Shown here piece after piece: positions 41,762-51,484 of a stretch of DNA of 64,000 bases. The position numbers and the translations under genes were made by a program. This DNA comes from Geodermatophilus amargosae. GTDB lineage: Bacteria > Actinomycetota > Actinomycetes > Mycobacteriales > Geodermatophilaceae. The notes below the pieces were generated by a model, which searched no databases, was not told the origin of the DNA, and saw only the letters and a program-made list of their open reading frames with translations. How positions within the stretch are numbered: position 1 is the stretch's first letter; the number at the start of each line of letters is the position of its first letter. The DNA is taken from contig NZ_FPBA01000003.1 in the NCBI RefSeq assembly GCF_900116515.1, positions 186,001 to 250,000 on the forward strand, read 5' to 3'.

Positions 41762-43243
41762 TCAGCGCACCCGCCGGCCGCGGACGAGGTCCTCGACGGT
41801 GGCCCGGGTCCCCCGCCGGCGCAGGGAGGTCAGCGTCTCGGTGAAGGCGGCGGCCACCCGGGGGTCCTCGGCCAGGTCGCCGAAGACGTCGCGCTCCCGG
41901 AGGAAGGCCAACGGGTCGGCGTCCCGGGCCCGGGCGAGCAGCGCGTCGCGCCGGGGGTCGGAGAGCTCGACCGGGCGCCCGGTGTCGTCGGTGCCCTCGG
42001 CGGTGCGCGCCCACCCGGCGAGGACGGCGACCGACCGGCGGATCTCGCGCCCGGCGGCGAGGTCGGCGCGCAGCACGGGCAGCAGGAACTGCGGGATGCG
42101 GTCGGAGGCGTTCTCACACAACCGGGCCAGGGTGTCGCGGACGGCGGGGTTGGCGAACCGGCCCACCAGGTCTGCGCGGTAGCGGCGCAGGTCGATGCCG
42201 GGCACCGGCGGGAGGGTCGGCGTCGCCTCCTCGTCGAGGTAGCCGAGGAGGAACTCGCGGAACAGCGGGTCCTGGCTGGCCTCGTGCACGTACGCGTGGC
42301 CGGCCAGCCGGCCGAGGTGGCCGAGCACCTGGTGGCCGGCGTTGAGCAGCCGCAGCTTCATCAGCTCGTAGGGCGCGACGTCGTCGACGAGCTGCACGCC
42401 GACGTCCTCCAGCGGCGGCCGGCCGCCGGGGAACGCGTCCTCGAGCACCCACTGCGTGTACGGCTCGCAGACCACCGGCCACGCGTCCTCGACGCCGAAG
42501 CGGCGGGCCAGGTCGGCGCGGTCGTCGTCGGTGGTGACGGGGGTGATCCGGTCGACCATGGAGTTCGGGAAGGGCACCTCGGCCGCCACCCACTCCCCCA
42601 GCTCCGGGTCGCGCAGCGTGGCGAACGCGCCGAACGCGGCCCGGGCGAGGTGGCCGTTGCCGGGGATGTTGTCGCAGGAGACGACGGCGAAGGGCGCCAG
42701 CCCGCGCTCGCGCCGCCGGACGAGGGCCTCGGTGACCAGCCCGAACGTCGTCCGCGGGAGGGCGCCGGGCTGCAGGTCGGCGACGACATCGGGTGCGGCG
42801 GTGTCGAAGGCGCCGGTGTCGGGTGAGGTGTTGTAGCCGCCCTCGGTCACCGTCAGCGAGACGATGCGGGTGCCCGGCGCGGCCATCTTCTCGACCACCG
42901 CCTCGGGGTCGTCGGGCGCGAGGAGGTACTCCACCACCGAGCCGACCACGCGGGCGTCGAGGAACCCGTCGGCGTGCTTGACGACGAGGGTGTACAGGCA
43001 GTCCTGCGCCGCCATGACCTCCGCCATCCGGCGGTCCGAGGGCAGCACGCCGACGCCGCAGATGCCCCAGTCCTGCGCCTGCCCCGACTCCAGCAGCCGG
43101 TCGACGTACATCGCCTCGTGCGACCGGTGGAAGCCCCCGACACCCAGGTGCACGATGCCGACGCCCACCGCCGACCGGTCGTAGCGCGGCGTCCACACCG
43201 ACGGGCCCAGCGTGGGCAGCGTCGTCGCGTCGAGCCGGGGCAT
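41762..43243 (-). CDS. Mannitol dehydrogenase-family polyol/hexuronate oxidoreductase
   Basis: A 493-residue long-chain dehydrogenase, the exact size of mannitol 2-dehydrogenases. GIVHLGVGGFHRSHEA is the NAD-binding loop, SCDNIPGNGHLARAAF and FPNSMVDRITPVT are family signatures, and KLRLLNAGHQVLGHLG contains the catalytic Lys and the conserved N-x-x-H. It would interconvert mannitol and fructose or a related polyol or uronate pair. ATG 43243 has GAGGAGGA upstream. No sugar transporter lies beside it. Confidence 0.9.
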   Translation of the reverse strand: MPRLDATTLPTLGPSVWTPRYDRSAVGVGIVHLGVGGFHRSHEAMYVDRLLESGQAQDWGICGVGVLPSDRRMAEVMAAQDCLYTLVVKHADGFLDARVVGSVVEYLLAPDDPEAVVEKMAAPGTRIVSLTVTEGGYNTSPDTGAFDTAAPDVVADLQPGALPRTTFGLVTEALVRRRERGLAPFAVVSCDNIPGNGHLARAAFGAFATLRDPELGEWVAAEVPFPNSMVDRITPVTTDDDRADLARRFGVEDAWPVVCEPYTQWVLEDAFPGGRPPLEDVGVQLVDDVAPYELMKLRLLNAGHQVLGHLGRLAGHAYVHEASQDPLFREFLLGYLDEEATPTLPPVPGIDLRRYRADLVGRFANPAVRDTLARLCENASDRIPQFLLPVLRADLAAGREIRRSVAVLAGWARTAEGTDDTGRPVELSDPRRDALLARARDADPLAFLRERDVFGDLAEDPRVAAAFTETLTSLRRRGTRATVEDLVRGRRVR

Positions 43244-43293
43244 CGGCGGTCCTCCTCGGGTGCGGTCCCCGGGGCTACCCGTCCCGGCCGCGG

Positions 43294-44223
43294 TCACCCG
43301 CCGGGGGCGTCCGCCCGCGGGGGCACCGGGACCCGCTGCAGGTCGGCGGCGACGACGAGGTCGCCGTCGAACTCCGCCCGCGCCTCCTCCTCGAAGGCGC
43401 GGGGGTCGGGGTACCGCTGCGAGAAGTGGGTGAGCACCAGCCGGCGCACCCCCGCCTGCGCGGCCACCCGCGCCGCCTGGCGCGCGGTCAGGTGGCCGTA
43501 CCGGTGCGCCAGCACCGCGTCCTCGGCGAGGAAGGTCGACTCGATGACCAGCAGGTCGGCGCCGTCGGCGAGCGCCGCGACGCCGTCGCACATGCGGGTG
43601 TCCATGACGAAGGCGAACCGCTGCCCGCGGCGGTGCTCACTGACGTCGTCGAGGCGCACCGTCGTCTCCCCGACGCGCAGCGCGCCCTCGCGCTGCAACC
43701 GGCCGACGTCGGGCCCGGTGACCCCGGCCGCGGCGAGCCGGTCGGGCAGCATCCGCCGGCCGTCGGGCTCAACGAGCCGGTAGCCGTAGGTCTCGATCGG
43801 GTGCTCGAGCCGACGCACCTCCAGGACCCCGGCCGGGTCCTCGGCCAGCCGACCCGGGCCGGTCACCGGCTCCTCGCGAATCTCGGCGAGGTCGGCGAAC
43901 GGCGTGGCGTGCCGCAGCCGGTCGAAGAAGACCTGCCCCGACGCCGGGTAGTGCGCCGCCACCGGGTGCGCGACGCCGTCGAGCGACATCCGCTGCACCA
44001 CCCCGGGCAGTCCCAGGCAGTGGTCGCCGTGGAAGTGGCTGAGCAGGACCCGGTGCACGGCGCTGCTCGGGACACCGGCCAGCAGCATCTGCCGCTGGGT
44101 GCCCTCGCCGGGGTCGAACAGGAAGCCGCGGCCGTCCCACCGCAGCAGGTAGCCGTTGTGGTTGCGGGTGCGGGTGGGCGCCTGGCTGGCGGTGCCGAGC
44201 ACGACCAGCTCCCGCGCCGCCAC
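43294..44223 (-). CDS. rnz: Ribonuclease Z
   Basis: A 309-residue metallo-beta-lactamase-fold nuclease. [15 protein letters not shown] is the RNase Z zinc motif, [12 protein letters not shown] precedes it, [26 protein letters not shown] and LTHFSQRY carry the remaining His/Asp ligands. It cleaves the 3' trailer of tRNA precursors lacking CCA. Although the frame is open to 44283, GTG 44223 is preferred: TAGCGT (44236-44231 on the minus strand) ends 7 nt before it, and the protein then begins [15 protein letters not shown] as expected for the family. Confidence 0.92.
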   Translation of the reverse strand: MAARELVVLGTASQAPTRTRNHNGYLLRWDGRGFLFDPGEGTQRQMLLAGVPSSAVHRVLLSHFHGDHCLGLPGVVQRMSLDGVAHPVAAHYPASGQVFFDRLRHATPFADLAEIREEPVTGPGRLAEDPAGVLEVRRLEHPIETYGYRLVEPDGRRMLPDRLAAAGVTGPDVGRLQREGALRVGETTVRLDDVSEHRRGQRFAFVMDTRMCDGVAALADGADLLVIESTFLAEDAVLAHRYGHLTARQAARVAAQAGVRRLVLTHFSQRYPDPRAFEEEARAEFDGDLVVAADLQRVPVPPRADAPGG

Positions 44224-44264
44224 ACCGGCGACGCTACCGGCGCGGCGCCCGGGTCCCTCCGCGA

Positions 44265-44306
44265 GCGCTCGTGCTCTGCCCACACCCGTGGGCAGAGCAC
44301 GAGCGC
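44265..44306 (-). terminator. Perfect 18-bp hairpin terminator
   Basis: An 18-bp perfect stem (44265-44282 with 44289-44306) and a CACCCG loop, downstream of the minus-strand zinc-ribbon gene (stop 44326) and before the rnz promoter. No U-tract follows. Confidence 0.75.
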
Positions 44307-44325
44307 CGGCAGGACGCGAGGCCGC

Positions 44326-44742
44326 TCAGCCGAAGAGGTCAGACAGGAAGGACTCCTTGCGCTTCTTGCCGTGCGAGCCGTACGACCCGTGGGACGACGA
44401 CGAGTGCGACGAGCCGCGCACCGCGCCGAGCACCTCGTTGACGACGGCGCCCAGTCCCGCACCGCCGGCGGCCGGGTACTGGGCCCCGTGCTGCTGCGGT
44501 GCGCCGTACTGCTGTGCCGGCTGCTGGGCGTGCTGGTCCCCGGAGTGCTGGCCACCGGCGTACTGGCCACCGGAGTGCGCGGCTGCCGGGGCGCCGTGCC
44601 AGGAGTTCTCGGCGTCGATCAGCCGCTCGAGCTCCCCGCGGTCGAGGAAGATCCCCCGGCACTCGGTGCACTGGTCGACGTGGACGCCGTTGCGCTCGTA
44701 GGTGCGCATCGCGCCCTGGCACTTGGGACAGACGAGATCCAT
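44326..44742 (-). CDS. Zinc-ribbon (zf-TFIIB) protein with Gln/His/Gly-rich linker
   Basis: A 138-residue protein. CPKCQGAMRTYERNGVHVDQC-x2-C, written as C5-x2-C8 and C25-x2-C28, is the two-pair zf-TFIIB ribbon, followed by GIFLDRGELERLID, the usual helix. Residues 50-115 are a low-complexity tract of Gln, His, Gly and Ser with no predicted structure, and the end is basic (KKRKESFLSDLFG). Function unknown; many actinobacteria carry one. It is divergent from the DUF3616 gene and ends in a strong hairpin. Confidence 0.8.
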   Translation of the reverse strand: MDLVCPKCQGAMRTYERNGVHVDQCTECRGIFLDRGELERLIDAENSWHGAPAAAHSGGQYAGGQHSGDQHAQQPAQQYGAPQQHGAQYPAAGGAGLGAVVNEVLGAVRGSSHSSSSHGSYGSHGKKRKESFLSDLFG

Positions 44743-44805
44743 GCCGCACGGTACGACGCTCCGGATCCACCCGGAGACCGCGATCGCGTGCCAAGGTGCG
44801 CGCCC

Positions 44806-45876
44806 GTGACGACAGAGCGCACGGTGATCCTCCGGTTCGGCACGGCCGCCCGGGAGAGCGCCACCCACACCAACCTCTCCGCGATCCGCAGTGACGGGCC
44901 GGTGCTCTGGGTCGCCGGCGACGAGACCGCGACCATCGAGCGGCTGGTGGCCGACGACCCCGCCGACCCCACCTGCTACGGCGACCAGACCAGCTTCTCC
45001 CTCGCCGACCTGGTGCCCCTGCCCGGCGGCAGCGGCCCGGGGGTCGAGGAGGAGGCCGACATCGAGGGCCTCGCCCGCACCGGCCACGCGCTGTGGGCGG
45101 TCGGGTCGCACAGCCTGCGGCGGCGTCGCATCCGCGACGAGCACGACGGGGACCGGGCGTTGCGCCGCCTGGCGAAGGTGACCGGCCAGCCGCGCCGGCA
45201 GGTGCTGGTGCGCATCCCGGTCGTCGACGTCGACGGGCTGCCCACCCTGGTGAAGGACGACGGCACCCGCTGCGCCGCCGTCTTCGGCGCCCGCGGCAAG
45301 GACCTGCGTGACCTGCTGGCCGACGACGAGCACCTGGCGCCGTTCCTGCCGATCCCCGGCAAGGACAACGGCCTCGACGTCGAGGGCATCGCCGTCTCCG
45401 GGGAACGCGTCTACCTCGGCCTGCGCGGGCCGGTGCTGCGTGGCTGGGCCGTGGTGCTGGAGCTCCGGCCCGAGGTCGACCGGCACGACCCCGCGCGGCT
45501 GCGACTGAGGAGGTTCCCCGACGGCCGCCGCTACCGCAAGCACGTGCTGCGGCTGGCCGGCCTCGGCGTCCGCGACCTGTGCCCGCAGGGCGAGGACCTG
45601 CTCGTGCTCGCCGGGCCGACGATGGACCTCGACGGGCCGGTGTACGTCTACCGCTGGCACGGTGCGTGCGGAGCGGAGGAGCCGACCGTCGTCCGCGGCG
45701 ACCTGCTCACCCGCGAGCTGTCCCTGCCCTTCGGCGACGGCGACGACCACGCCGAGGGCATCGGCCTGCTCGGCCCGGCGGAGGACGGCCGGCTGATGGT
45801 CGTCTACGACAGCCCGGCACCCGAGCGGCTCACCGACGACGGCGGCGTGCTCGCCGACGTCGTCCGGCTGCCCTGA
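44806..45876 (+). CDS. DUF3616 domain protein
   Basis: A 356-residue protein. LSAIRSDGPVLWVAGDE, DIEGLARTGHALWAVGSHS, DVEGIAVSGERVYLGLRGPVLRG and DHAEGIGLL recur as DxEGxA-type loops, the pattern of the DUF3616/beta-propeller-like family. Its role is unknown. There is no signal peptide. GTG 44806 has no Shine-Dalgarno site; CAAGGT about 8 nt before may be a -10. It is convergent with the MFS transporter, whose stop is 1 bp away. Confidence 0.75.
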   Translation: MTTERTVILRFGTAARESATHTNLSAIRSDGPVLWVAGDETATIERLVADDPADPTCYGDQTSFSLADLVPLPGGSGPGVEEEADIEGLARTGHALWAVGSHSLRRRRIRDEHDGDRALRRLAKVTGQPRRQVLVRIPVVDVDGLPTLVKDDGTRCAAVFGARGKDLRDLLADDEHLAPFLPIPGKDNGLDVEGIAVSGERVYLGLRGPVLRGWAVVLELRPEVDRHDPARLRLRRFPDGRRYRKHVLRLAGLGVRDLCPQGEDLLVLAGPTMDLDGPVYVYRWHGACGAEEPTVVRGDLLTRELSLPFGDGDDHAEGIGLLGPAEDGRLMVVYDSPAPERLTDDGGVLADVVRLP

Positions 45877-45877
45877 C

Positions 45878-47050
45878 TCAGCGCACCTCGACCGGCCGGG
45901 CGGCGACCAGCCCGGCCGCCGCCAGGCCGAGGCCGAGGGCCAGCAGGAGCAGCAGCGGCGCCGTCCAGCCGCCGGTGACCTCCGACAGCGCGCCGACGAC
46001 GACCGGGCCGAGGGCGCCGACGCCGTAGCCCACCAGTTGGCTCATGCCCGAGAGCCGGGCGGCCACCGCCCCGTCGGCGGCGCGCAGCACCACGAGGGTG
46101 ACCGCGAACGCGATCCCCGCGCCCTGCGCCAGCCCGCCGACGGCCGCCCAGGCCGGCCACGAGCCGGGCAGCACGAGCAGCCCGGCGACCGGCACGGACC
46201 ACAGCGCCGCGACGCCGAGCGCCAGCCCGGCCTGCCCCCGCCGGCGGGCGAGGACGGCGGGCACCAGCAGGCTCCCGGCGATGCCGAACACCTGGAACAC
46301 CGACGCGGCCAGCGAGCCGGTGGCCGCGTCGGTGCCGGCGCGGTCGGCCAGCAGCGTGGGCAACCACGCCGTGAGCGTGAAGTACAGCGTCGACTGCAGC
46401 GCCTGCACCGCGGTCACGGCCCAGGCGACCGGCGACCGCCACAGCGAGCCGTCGGACGGCGCGGTCGCCGGGGCGGGGCCCGCAGCGGCGGCACCCCGCG
46501 CGGCCCCCGCCCACACGACCGCGGCGACGAGGGCCAGCAGCCCCTCCGCGGCGAGCGCGCCCCGCCAGCCGAGCACGGCCGCCAGCGGCGCGGTGAACGC
46601 GGCGCCGGCGGCGGCACCGGCCACCAGCGCGGCGGTGTAGAGGCCGGTCACCGTGCCCGCCCGGTGCCCGAACCCCTTGGCGACGGCCGGCAGCAGCACG
46701 TTGCCCACCGTCATCGCGGCACCGACGAGGAAGGTGCCGGCCAGCAGCACCGGGGAGCCGCCGAGGACCCGCAGCCCCTGTGCCCCCGCGAGCAGGACCA
46801 TCGACCCGAGGACGGCGGCCCCGGGACCGATCCGGCGGCCGAGGGCGGCGCTGGCCGGCGCGAGCAGCGCGAAGCACAGCACCGGCAGGGTGGTCAGCAG
46901 CCCGGCGGCGGCCGCCGAGAGACCCAGGTCGGCCCGGACGTCGTCGAGCACGGGGCCGACGGCGGCGATCGCGGCGCGGAGGTTGAGCGCGGTCAGCAGG
47001 ACGGCGGCCAGCAGCAGCCGGCCACCGGGCATCGCGGCCGGCACGGGCAC
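45878..47050 (-). CDS. MFS transporter, CynX/NimT-like
   Basis: A 390-residue membrane protein with about 12 hydrophobic helices. LNLRAAIAAVGPVLDDVRADLGLS at the first loop (core RAAIAAVGPVLDDV) and FGHRAGTVTGLYTAALVAGA are typical of the CynX/NimT (cyanate/2-nitroimidazole) MFS branch. It probably exports or imports a small organic anion or drug. GTG 47050 has GGAG 6 nt upstream; ATG 47032 is an internal alternative. It is divergent from the secreted carboxylesterase, 138 bp apart. Confidence 0.85.
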   Translation of the reverse strand: MPVPAAMPGGRLLLAAVLLTALNLRAAIAAVGPVLDDVRADLGLSAAAAGLLTTLPVLCFALLAPASAALGRRIGPGAAVLGSMVLLAGAQGLRVLGGSPVLLAGTFLVGAAMTVGNVLLPAVAKGFGHRAGTVTGLYTAALVAGAAAGAAFTAPLAAVLGWRGALAAEGLLALVAAVVWAGAARGAAAAGPAPATAPSDGSLWRSPVAWAVTAVQALQSTLYFTLTAWLPTLLADRAGTDAATGSLAASVFQVFGIAGSLLVPAVLARRRGQAGLALGVAALWSVPVAGLLVLPGSWPAWAAVGGLAQGAGIAFAVTLVVLRAADGAVAARLSGMSQLVGYGVGALGPVVVGALSEVTGGWTAPLLLLLALGLGLAAAGLVAARPVEVR

Positions 47051-47188
47051 ATCCTGCTCCGCCCCTGCGCTGCCGCCCCACCGCGGGGCCGGAGGGCGGT
47101 TGGCGATCGTGAAACACGACGGGTTACTGTCCCAGCCGTCCGTGGCCCGGGTCACACCGTCGTGCCGGGCCGGAAACCTGGAGGTCTC

Positions 47189-48865
47189 GTGCCCCACTCC
47201 GTCCCCCGGCGGCTGCGCAGGTCACTGCTCGCCGTCCTCACCGGCGTCGCGCTCACCGCGGGCGCCCTCGCCACGGCCGCGCCGGCCGCGGCCCACCCCG
47301 GCTCCGGCGGCGGCCCGCGCGACCGCGCGCCGCTGGTCGTCCAGACCGACGGCGGCGCCGTGCAGGGCTCGAGGCCCGGCGACCACCGCCTCTTCCAGGG
47401 CATCCCGTTCGCCGCCGCGCCGGTCGGCGACCTGCGCTTCCGCCCGCCCCAGCCCGCACCGAGCTGGCCCGGCACGCTCGACGCGACCGAGCCGGGCAGC
47501 CCCTGCCCGCAGGCGTCGAGCCTGACCAACCCGACCTCCTCGACCGACGAGGACTGCCTGTACCTCAACGTCACGACCCCCGCGGGGCTGGACACCCACC
47601 GCCGGGACCTGCCGGTCATGGTGTGGATCCACGGCGGCTCCTGGCGGACCGGCAGCGGTGACCGCTACGACGCCAGCAAGCTGGCACTCGAGGGCGACGT
47701 CGTCGTCGTGACGATCAACTACCGCCTCGGCCCGTTCGGCTTCCTCGCCCAGGACGACCTCTCGGCCGCCGTCGGCCCCGAGGGGTCCGGCAGCGCGGGT
47801 CTGCTCGACCAGCAGGCCGCACTGCGCTGGGTGGAGCGCAACATCGAGGCCTTCGGCGGCGACGAGCGCAACGTGACGATCTTCGGTGAGTCCGCCGGCG
47901 CGTCCTCGGTGTGCGCGCAGCTGGCCTCCCCCACCGCACGCGGCCTGTTCGACAAGGCCATCGCCCAGAGCTACAGCTGCACGACCGAGTACGCGACGCT
48001 CGACGAGGCCGAGGCGGTCGGCGAGACCGTGGCGACCACGGTGGGGTGCACCGGCGACGGCCCGGCCGTCGTCGAGTGCCTGCAGGCCAGGCCCGTCGCG
48101 GACCTGCTGGCCGCATGGCCGGCCGGCGGGGGCTCGTTCGTCGTCGGCGGCTCGTCCCTGCCGGTCCAGCCGGCCGACGCGATCGCGTCAGGCAACTGGA
48201 ACCGCGTGCCGGTGGTCCACGGCAACCTGCAGGACGAGAACACGCTGTTCACCCCGCTGAGCCTCCCGGCCGCCCAGCTGCCGACGCTGCTGGACCCGGC
48301 GAACTACCACGCGGTCCTCGCCCAGCGGTTCGGGGCCCGGGCCGGTGAGGTCGCGGCGCTGTACCCGCTGGCGGAGTACGGCTCGCCGCTGCGGGTGCTG
48401 GCCGCCATCGCCAGCGACACCGGCAGCGCGCTGTCGACCTGCGAACACGTGGACGCCTACGAGGCGCTCGACCAGCGGCCCCGCCGCGACGGGGTCTGGG
48501 CCTACCAGTTCCGCGACCAGGGGGCCGACCCGCTGCTGGACTTCTCGCGGCCGCCGTTCTCCTTCCCGGCGGGCCTGTACGAGGAGGGCGCCCAGCACGC
48601 CGGCGAGCTGCCCTACCTGTTCCCCGGCCTGTTCGGCAACGGGCTGGACGCCGAGCAGCAGGCACTGGCGACGACGATGGTGCGGTACTGGACCACCTTC
48701 GCCGCCACCGGCAACCCGAACGGGCGCGGGGTGCCGGCCTGGCACCGCTACTCCGACCCGTCGGACGTCCAGGGCCTGGACGTCGCCTCGGCCGGCGGGA
48801 TCGGGCCGGTCGACGTCGCCGCGGAGGCCAACTGCGCGTTCTGGGACACCTTCCCGGCCGCCTGA
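47189..48865 (+). CDS. Secreted carboxylesterase type B
   Basis: A 558-residue alpha/beta hydrolase with a signal peptide (RRLRRSLLAVLTGVAL... ending AAPAAAHP, cleavage probably near residue 33-36). Catalytic Ser is in FGESAGASS; the acid lies in LQDENTLF and His in GAQHAGELPYLF. DEDCLYLNV and WIHGGSW (oxyanion hole) are also intact. Four to six Cys are likely to form disulfides outside the cell. It would hydrolyse carboxylic esters; substrate unknown. GTG 47189 has GGAGGT 3 nt upstream. A long hairpin follows the stop. Confidence 0.9.
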   Translation: MPHSVPRRLRRSLLAVLTGVALTAGALATAAPAAAHPGSGGGPRDRAPLVVQTDGGAVQGSRPGDHRLFQGIPFAAAPVGDLRFRPPQPAPSWPGTLDATEPGSPCPQASSLTNPTSSTDEDCLYLNVTTPAGLDTHRRDLPVMVWIHGGSWRTGSGDRYDASKLALEGDVVVVTINYRLGPFGFLAQDDLSAAVGPEGSGSAGLLDQQAALRWVERNIEAFGGDERNVTIFGESAGASSVCAQLASPTARGLFDKAIAQSYSCTTEYATLDEAEAVGETVATTVGCTGDGPAVVECLQARPVADLLAAWPAGGGSFVVGGSSLPVQPADAIASGNWNRVPVVHGNLQDENTLFTPLSLPAAQLPTLLDPANYHAVLAQRFGARAGEVAALYPLAEYGSPLRVLAAIASDTGSALSTCEHVDAYEALDQRPRRDGVWAYQFRDQGADPLLDFSRPPFSFPAGLYEEGAQHAGELPYLFPGLFGNGLDAEQQALATTMVRYWTTFAATGNPNGRGVPAWHRYSDPSDVQGLDVASAGGIGPVDVAAEANCAFWDTFPAA

Positions 48866-48878
48866 GCAGCACCCCGGG

Positions 48879-48916
48879 CCCCGGGCGGCGGCACGACCTC
48901 GTGCCGCCGCCCGGGG
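48879..48916 (+). terminator. Perfect 18-bp hairpin terminator after the esterase
   Basis: CCCCGGGCGGCGGCACGA (48879-48896) pairs fully with 48899-48916, leaving only 2 nt between the arms (a 4-base loop in practice). It starts 13 bp after the esterase stop. Confidence 0.75.
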
Positions 48917-49032
48917 TCCGGGCACGTCCGCCCTGCCTGTTGCACGTGCCGGATCTACTGCCCGGTAACAGATGTGGGATCGTCGGGGAACACGTCGAGA
49001 CGGCGTCACACCGCCGTCAGGAGAGAGGTCCC

Positions 49033-50208
49033 ATGCGGTTGCAGCTTTCCCCGGAGATGGAGGCCTTCCGGGATGAGATGCGCACCTTCTTCACCACCCA
49101 GGTGCCGCAGGAGATCCGCGACAAGGTCGCGGCCCACCGGCACCTGACCCGCGAGCAGTACGCGCAGGCCCAGCAGGTGCTCAACGCCGCCGGGCTGGCC
49201 GTGCCGCACTGGCCGGTCGAGTGGGGTGGCAAGGACTGGACGCCGCTGCAGCGCCACATCTGGCGCGAGGAGATGCAGCTGGCCAGCGTGCCCGAGCCGC
49301 TGGCCTTCAACGCCAGCATGATCGGCCCGGTCATCGCGGCCTTCGGCAACCAGGAGCAGAAGGAGCGCTTCCTGGCCAAGACGGCGAACCTCGACATCTG
49401 GTGGTGCCAGGGCTTCTCCGAACCCGACGCCGGCTCCGACCTCGCCTCGCTGCGCACCACCGCCGTCCGCGACGGCGACGACTGGGTGGTCAACGGCCAG
49501 AAGACGTGGACCACCCTCGGCCAGTACGCCGACTGGATCTTCTGCCTGGTCCGCACCGACCCGACCGCCGAGAAGAAGCAGCGCGGCATCTCGATGCTGG
49601 TCTTCCCGATGGACACCCCGGGCGTCACGCTGCGGCCGATCGAGCTGATCGACGGCGGCCACGAGGTCAACGAGGTCTTCTTCGAGGACGTCCGCGTCCC
49701 GGCCGACAACCTGATCGGCGAGGAGAACCGCGGCTGGGACTACGCCAAGTTCCTCCTCGGCAACGAGCGCGTGGGCATCGCCCGCGTGGGCGCCACCAAG
49801 AAGCTGATCTCCCAGGCCAAGGCGCACGCCCGCGAGGTCGTCGTCGGCGGCCGCCCGCTGTCGGAGGACCCCCGCCTGACCGCGCGGATCGCCGAGCTGG
49901 AGAACGAGCTGCTGGCGCTGGAGCTGACCGCGCTGCGCGTGGTCGCCAACTCCGCCGACGGCAAGCCGCACCCGGCCTCGTCGGTGCTCAAGCTGCGCGG
50001 CTCGGAGCTGCAGCAGGCCGCCACGGAGCTGCTGGTCGACATCGCCGGCCCGCTGTCGGTGGCGTCCTTCGCCGACGGCGGCTCGCAGGTGCCCGACTGG
50101 GCCCGGGTGGCCACGCCGCAGTACCTGAACTACCGCAAGGTCTCCATCTACGGGGGCAGCAACGAGGTCCAGCGGACCATCATCGCCGGCACGATCCTGG
50201 GGCTGTGA
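49033..50208 (+). CDS. Acyl-CoA dehydrogenase, first subunit of a pair
   Basis: A 391-residue FAD-dependent dehydrogenase. WWCQGFSEPDAGSDLASLRT is the ACAD signature region (core GFSEPDAGSD), GQKTWTT and YGGSNEVQRTIIAGTILG at the C-terminus are standard. It oxidises an acyl-CoA at C2-C3. It is followed 7 bp later by a second, shorter ACAD, the arrangement of the heterotetrameric FadE pairs used in steroid side-chain and branched-acyl degradation. ATG 49033 follows GAGAGAGGT. A TACTGCCCGGTA element at 48956-48967 may be an operator. Confidence 0.92.
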   Translation: MRLQLSPEMEAFRDEMRTFFTTQVPQEIRDKVAAHRHLTREQYAQAQQVLNAAGLAVPHWPVEWGGKDWTPLQRHIWREEMQLASVPEPLAFNASMIGPVIAAFGNQEQKERFLAKTANLDIWWCQGFSEPDAGSDLASLRTTAVRDGDDWVVNGQKTWTTLGQYADWIFCLVRTDPTAEKKQRGISMLVFPMDTPGVTLRPIELIDGGHEVNEVFFEDVRVPADNLIGEENRGWDYAKFLLGNERVGIARVGATKKLISQAKAHAREVVVGGRPLSEDPRLTARIAELENELLALELTALRVVANSADGKPHPASSVLKLRGSELQQAATELLVDIAGPLSVASFADGGSQVPDWARVATPQYLNYRKVSIYGGSNEVQRTIIAGTILGL

Positions 50209-50215
50209 GCTAGCA

Positions 50216-51370
50216 GTGGACTTCACCTACGACAGCGAGCAGAACGACCTGCGCGAGGCCGTCGCCGGTCTCCTGGGCCGCGCCTACTCCGACAGCGAGC
50301 AGCGCCGCCGGGTCACCGCCACCGACCCCGGCTTCGACGAGAAGACCTGGGCCCGGCTGGCCGAGATGGGTGTGCTCGGCCTGCCCTTCCCCGAGGAGGA
50401 CGGCGGCATGGGCGCCGGCCCGATCGAGGTGGCCGTCGTCGCCGAGGAGATCGGCCGGGTCCTCGCGCCCGAGCCGTTCGTCGAGGCCGTGGTCCTCGCC
50501 GGCGGCCTCGTCGCCGCGGTGGGCACCGCCGCGCAGCGGGCGGCGGTCCTCGGGCCGCTGGCCGAGGGCAGCAGCGTCCTCGCCTTGGCGCACGCGGAGC
50601 CGGCCACCCGGTGGAGCCCCTCGGCGGCCGCCGTCACCGCCACGCAGGACGGCGGCGCCTGGCGGCTGACGGGCGTCAAGGAGCCGGTGCCGAACGGCGC
50701 CCGCGCCGACGTCCTCGTGGTCAGCGCGGTCACCGACGGCGGCACCGCGCTGTTCCTCGTCCGGGGCGACGCCGAGGGCCTGGCCCGCACCGGCTACCGC
50801 ACCCACGACGGCGGCCGGGCGGCGAACGTGACACTCGACGGCACTCCCGCCGAGCTGCTCGGCGAGGGCACCGCGGACCGCAGCGCCGACGTCGAGCGGG
50901 CCCAGGCCCTCGCCCGCATCGCCTACAGCGCCGAGGCCATCGGGGCGATGGACACCGCGCTCAAGACCACCGCGGAGTACCTGAAGACCCGCAAGCAGTT
51001 CGGCGTCACGCTGAACCGCTTCCAGGCGCTGACCTTCCGCGCGGCGGACATGTACGTGTCCCTGGAGCTGGCCCGCAGCACCGCGCTGTGGGCGAGCATG
51101 GTCGCCGACGCCGGTGGCGACGTGGTCGCCGCCGCCGTCCGCGCCCGGCTGCAGACCAGCCGCGCCGGCCGGCACATCGGCAAGGAGGCGATCCAGCTGC
51201 ACGGTGGCATCGGCGTCACCGCGGAGTACTCGGTCGGCCACTACACCAGCCGGCTGACCGCGATCGACCACCTGCTCGGCGACGGCGACTGGGCCGCCGA
51301 CCGGCTCGCGGCCACGGTCGACAGCTACCCGACGGTCGACCCGCTGGGCGCCCCCTACACCGGCGCCTGA
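50216..51370 (+). CDS. Acyl-CoA dehydrogenase, second subunit of a pair
   Basis: A 384-residue ACAD-fold protein. It keeps [13 protein letters not shown] near residue 50 and [22 protein letters not shown] near the C-terminus but lacks the SEPxxGSD signature of its partner, as expected for the second chain of an alpha2-beta2 FadE in which each chain gives half of the active site. GTG 50216 is 7 bp after the first subunit's stop, and a 22-bp hairpin follows 11 bp after this stop, so the two genes form a complete operon. Confidence 0.88.
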   Translation: MDFTYDSEQNDLREAVAGLLGRAYSDSEQRRRVTATDPGFDEKTWARLAEMGVLGLPFPEEDGGMGAGPIEVAVVAEEIGRVLAPEPFVEAVVLAGGLVAAVGTAAQRAAVLGPLAEGSSVLALAHAEPATRWSPSAAAVTATQDGGAWRLTGVKEPVPNGARADVLVVSAVTDGGTALFLVRGDAEGLARTGYRTHDGGRAANVTLDGTPAELLGEGTADRSADVERAQALARIAYSAEAIGAMDTALKTTAEYLKTRKQFGVTLNRFQALTFRAADMYVSLELARSTALWASMVADAGGDVVAAAVRARLQTSRAGRHIGKEAIQLHGGIGVTAEYSVGHYTSRLTAIDHLLGDGDWAADRLAATVDSYPTVDPLGAPYTGA

Positions 51371-51381
51371 GTCCCCGGCAC

Positions 51382-51430
51382 CACGACAGCGGCCGGCGTC
51401 CCCGATCCGGGGGCGCTGGCCGCTGTCGTG
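51382..51430 (+). terminator. 22-bp hairpin terminator after the acyl-CoA dehydrogenase pair
   Basis: Arms 51382-51403 and 51409-51430 pair over 22 bp (20 Watson-Crick, two G-U) around a GATCC loop. No U-tract. Confidence 0.8.
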
Positions 51431-51484
51431 TCCGGTCACTCGACGACGGCGCCCGGCGCTCACCCGCCCGGGTGGGGTCGGCAC

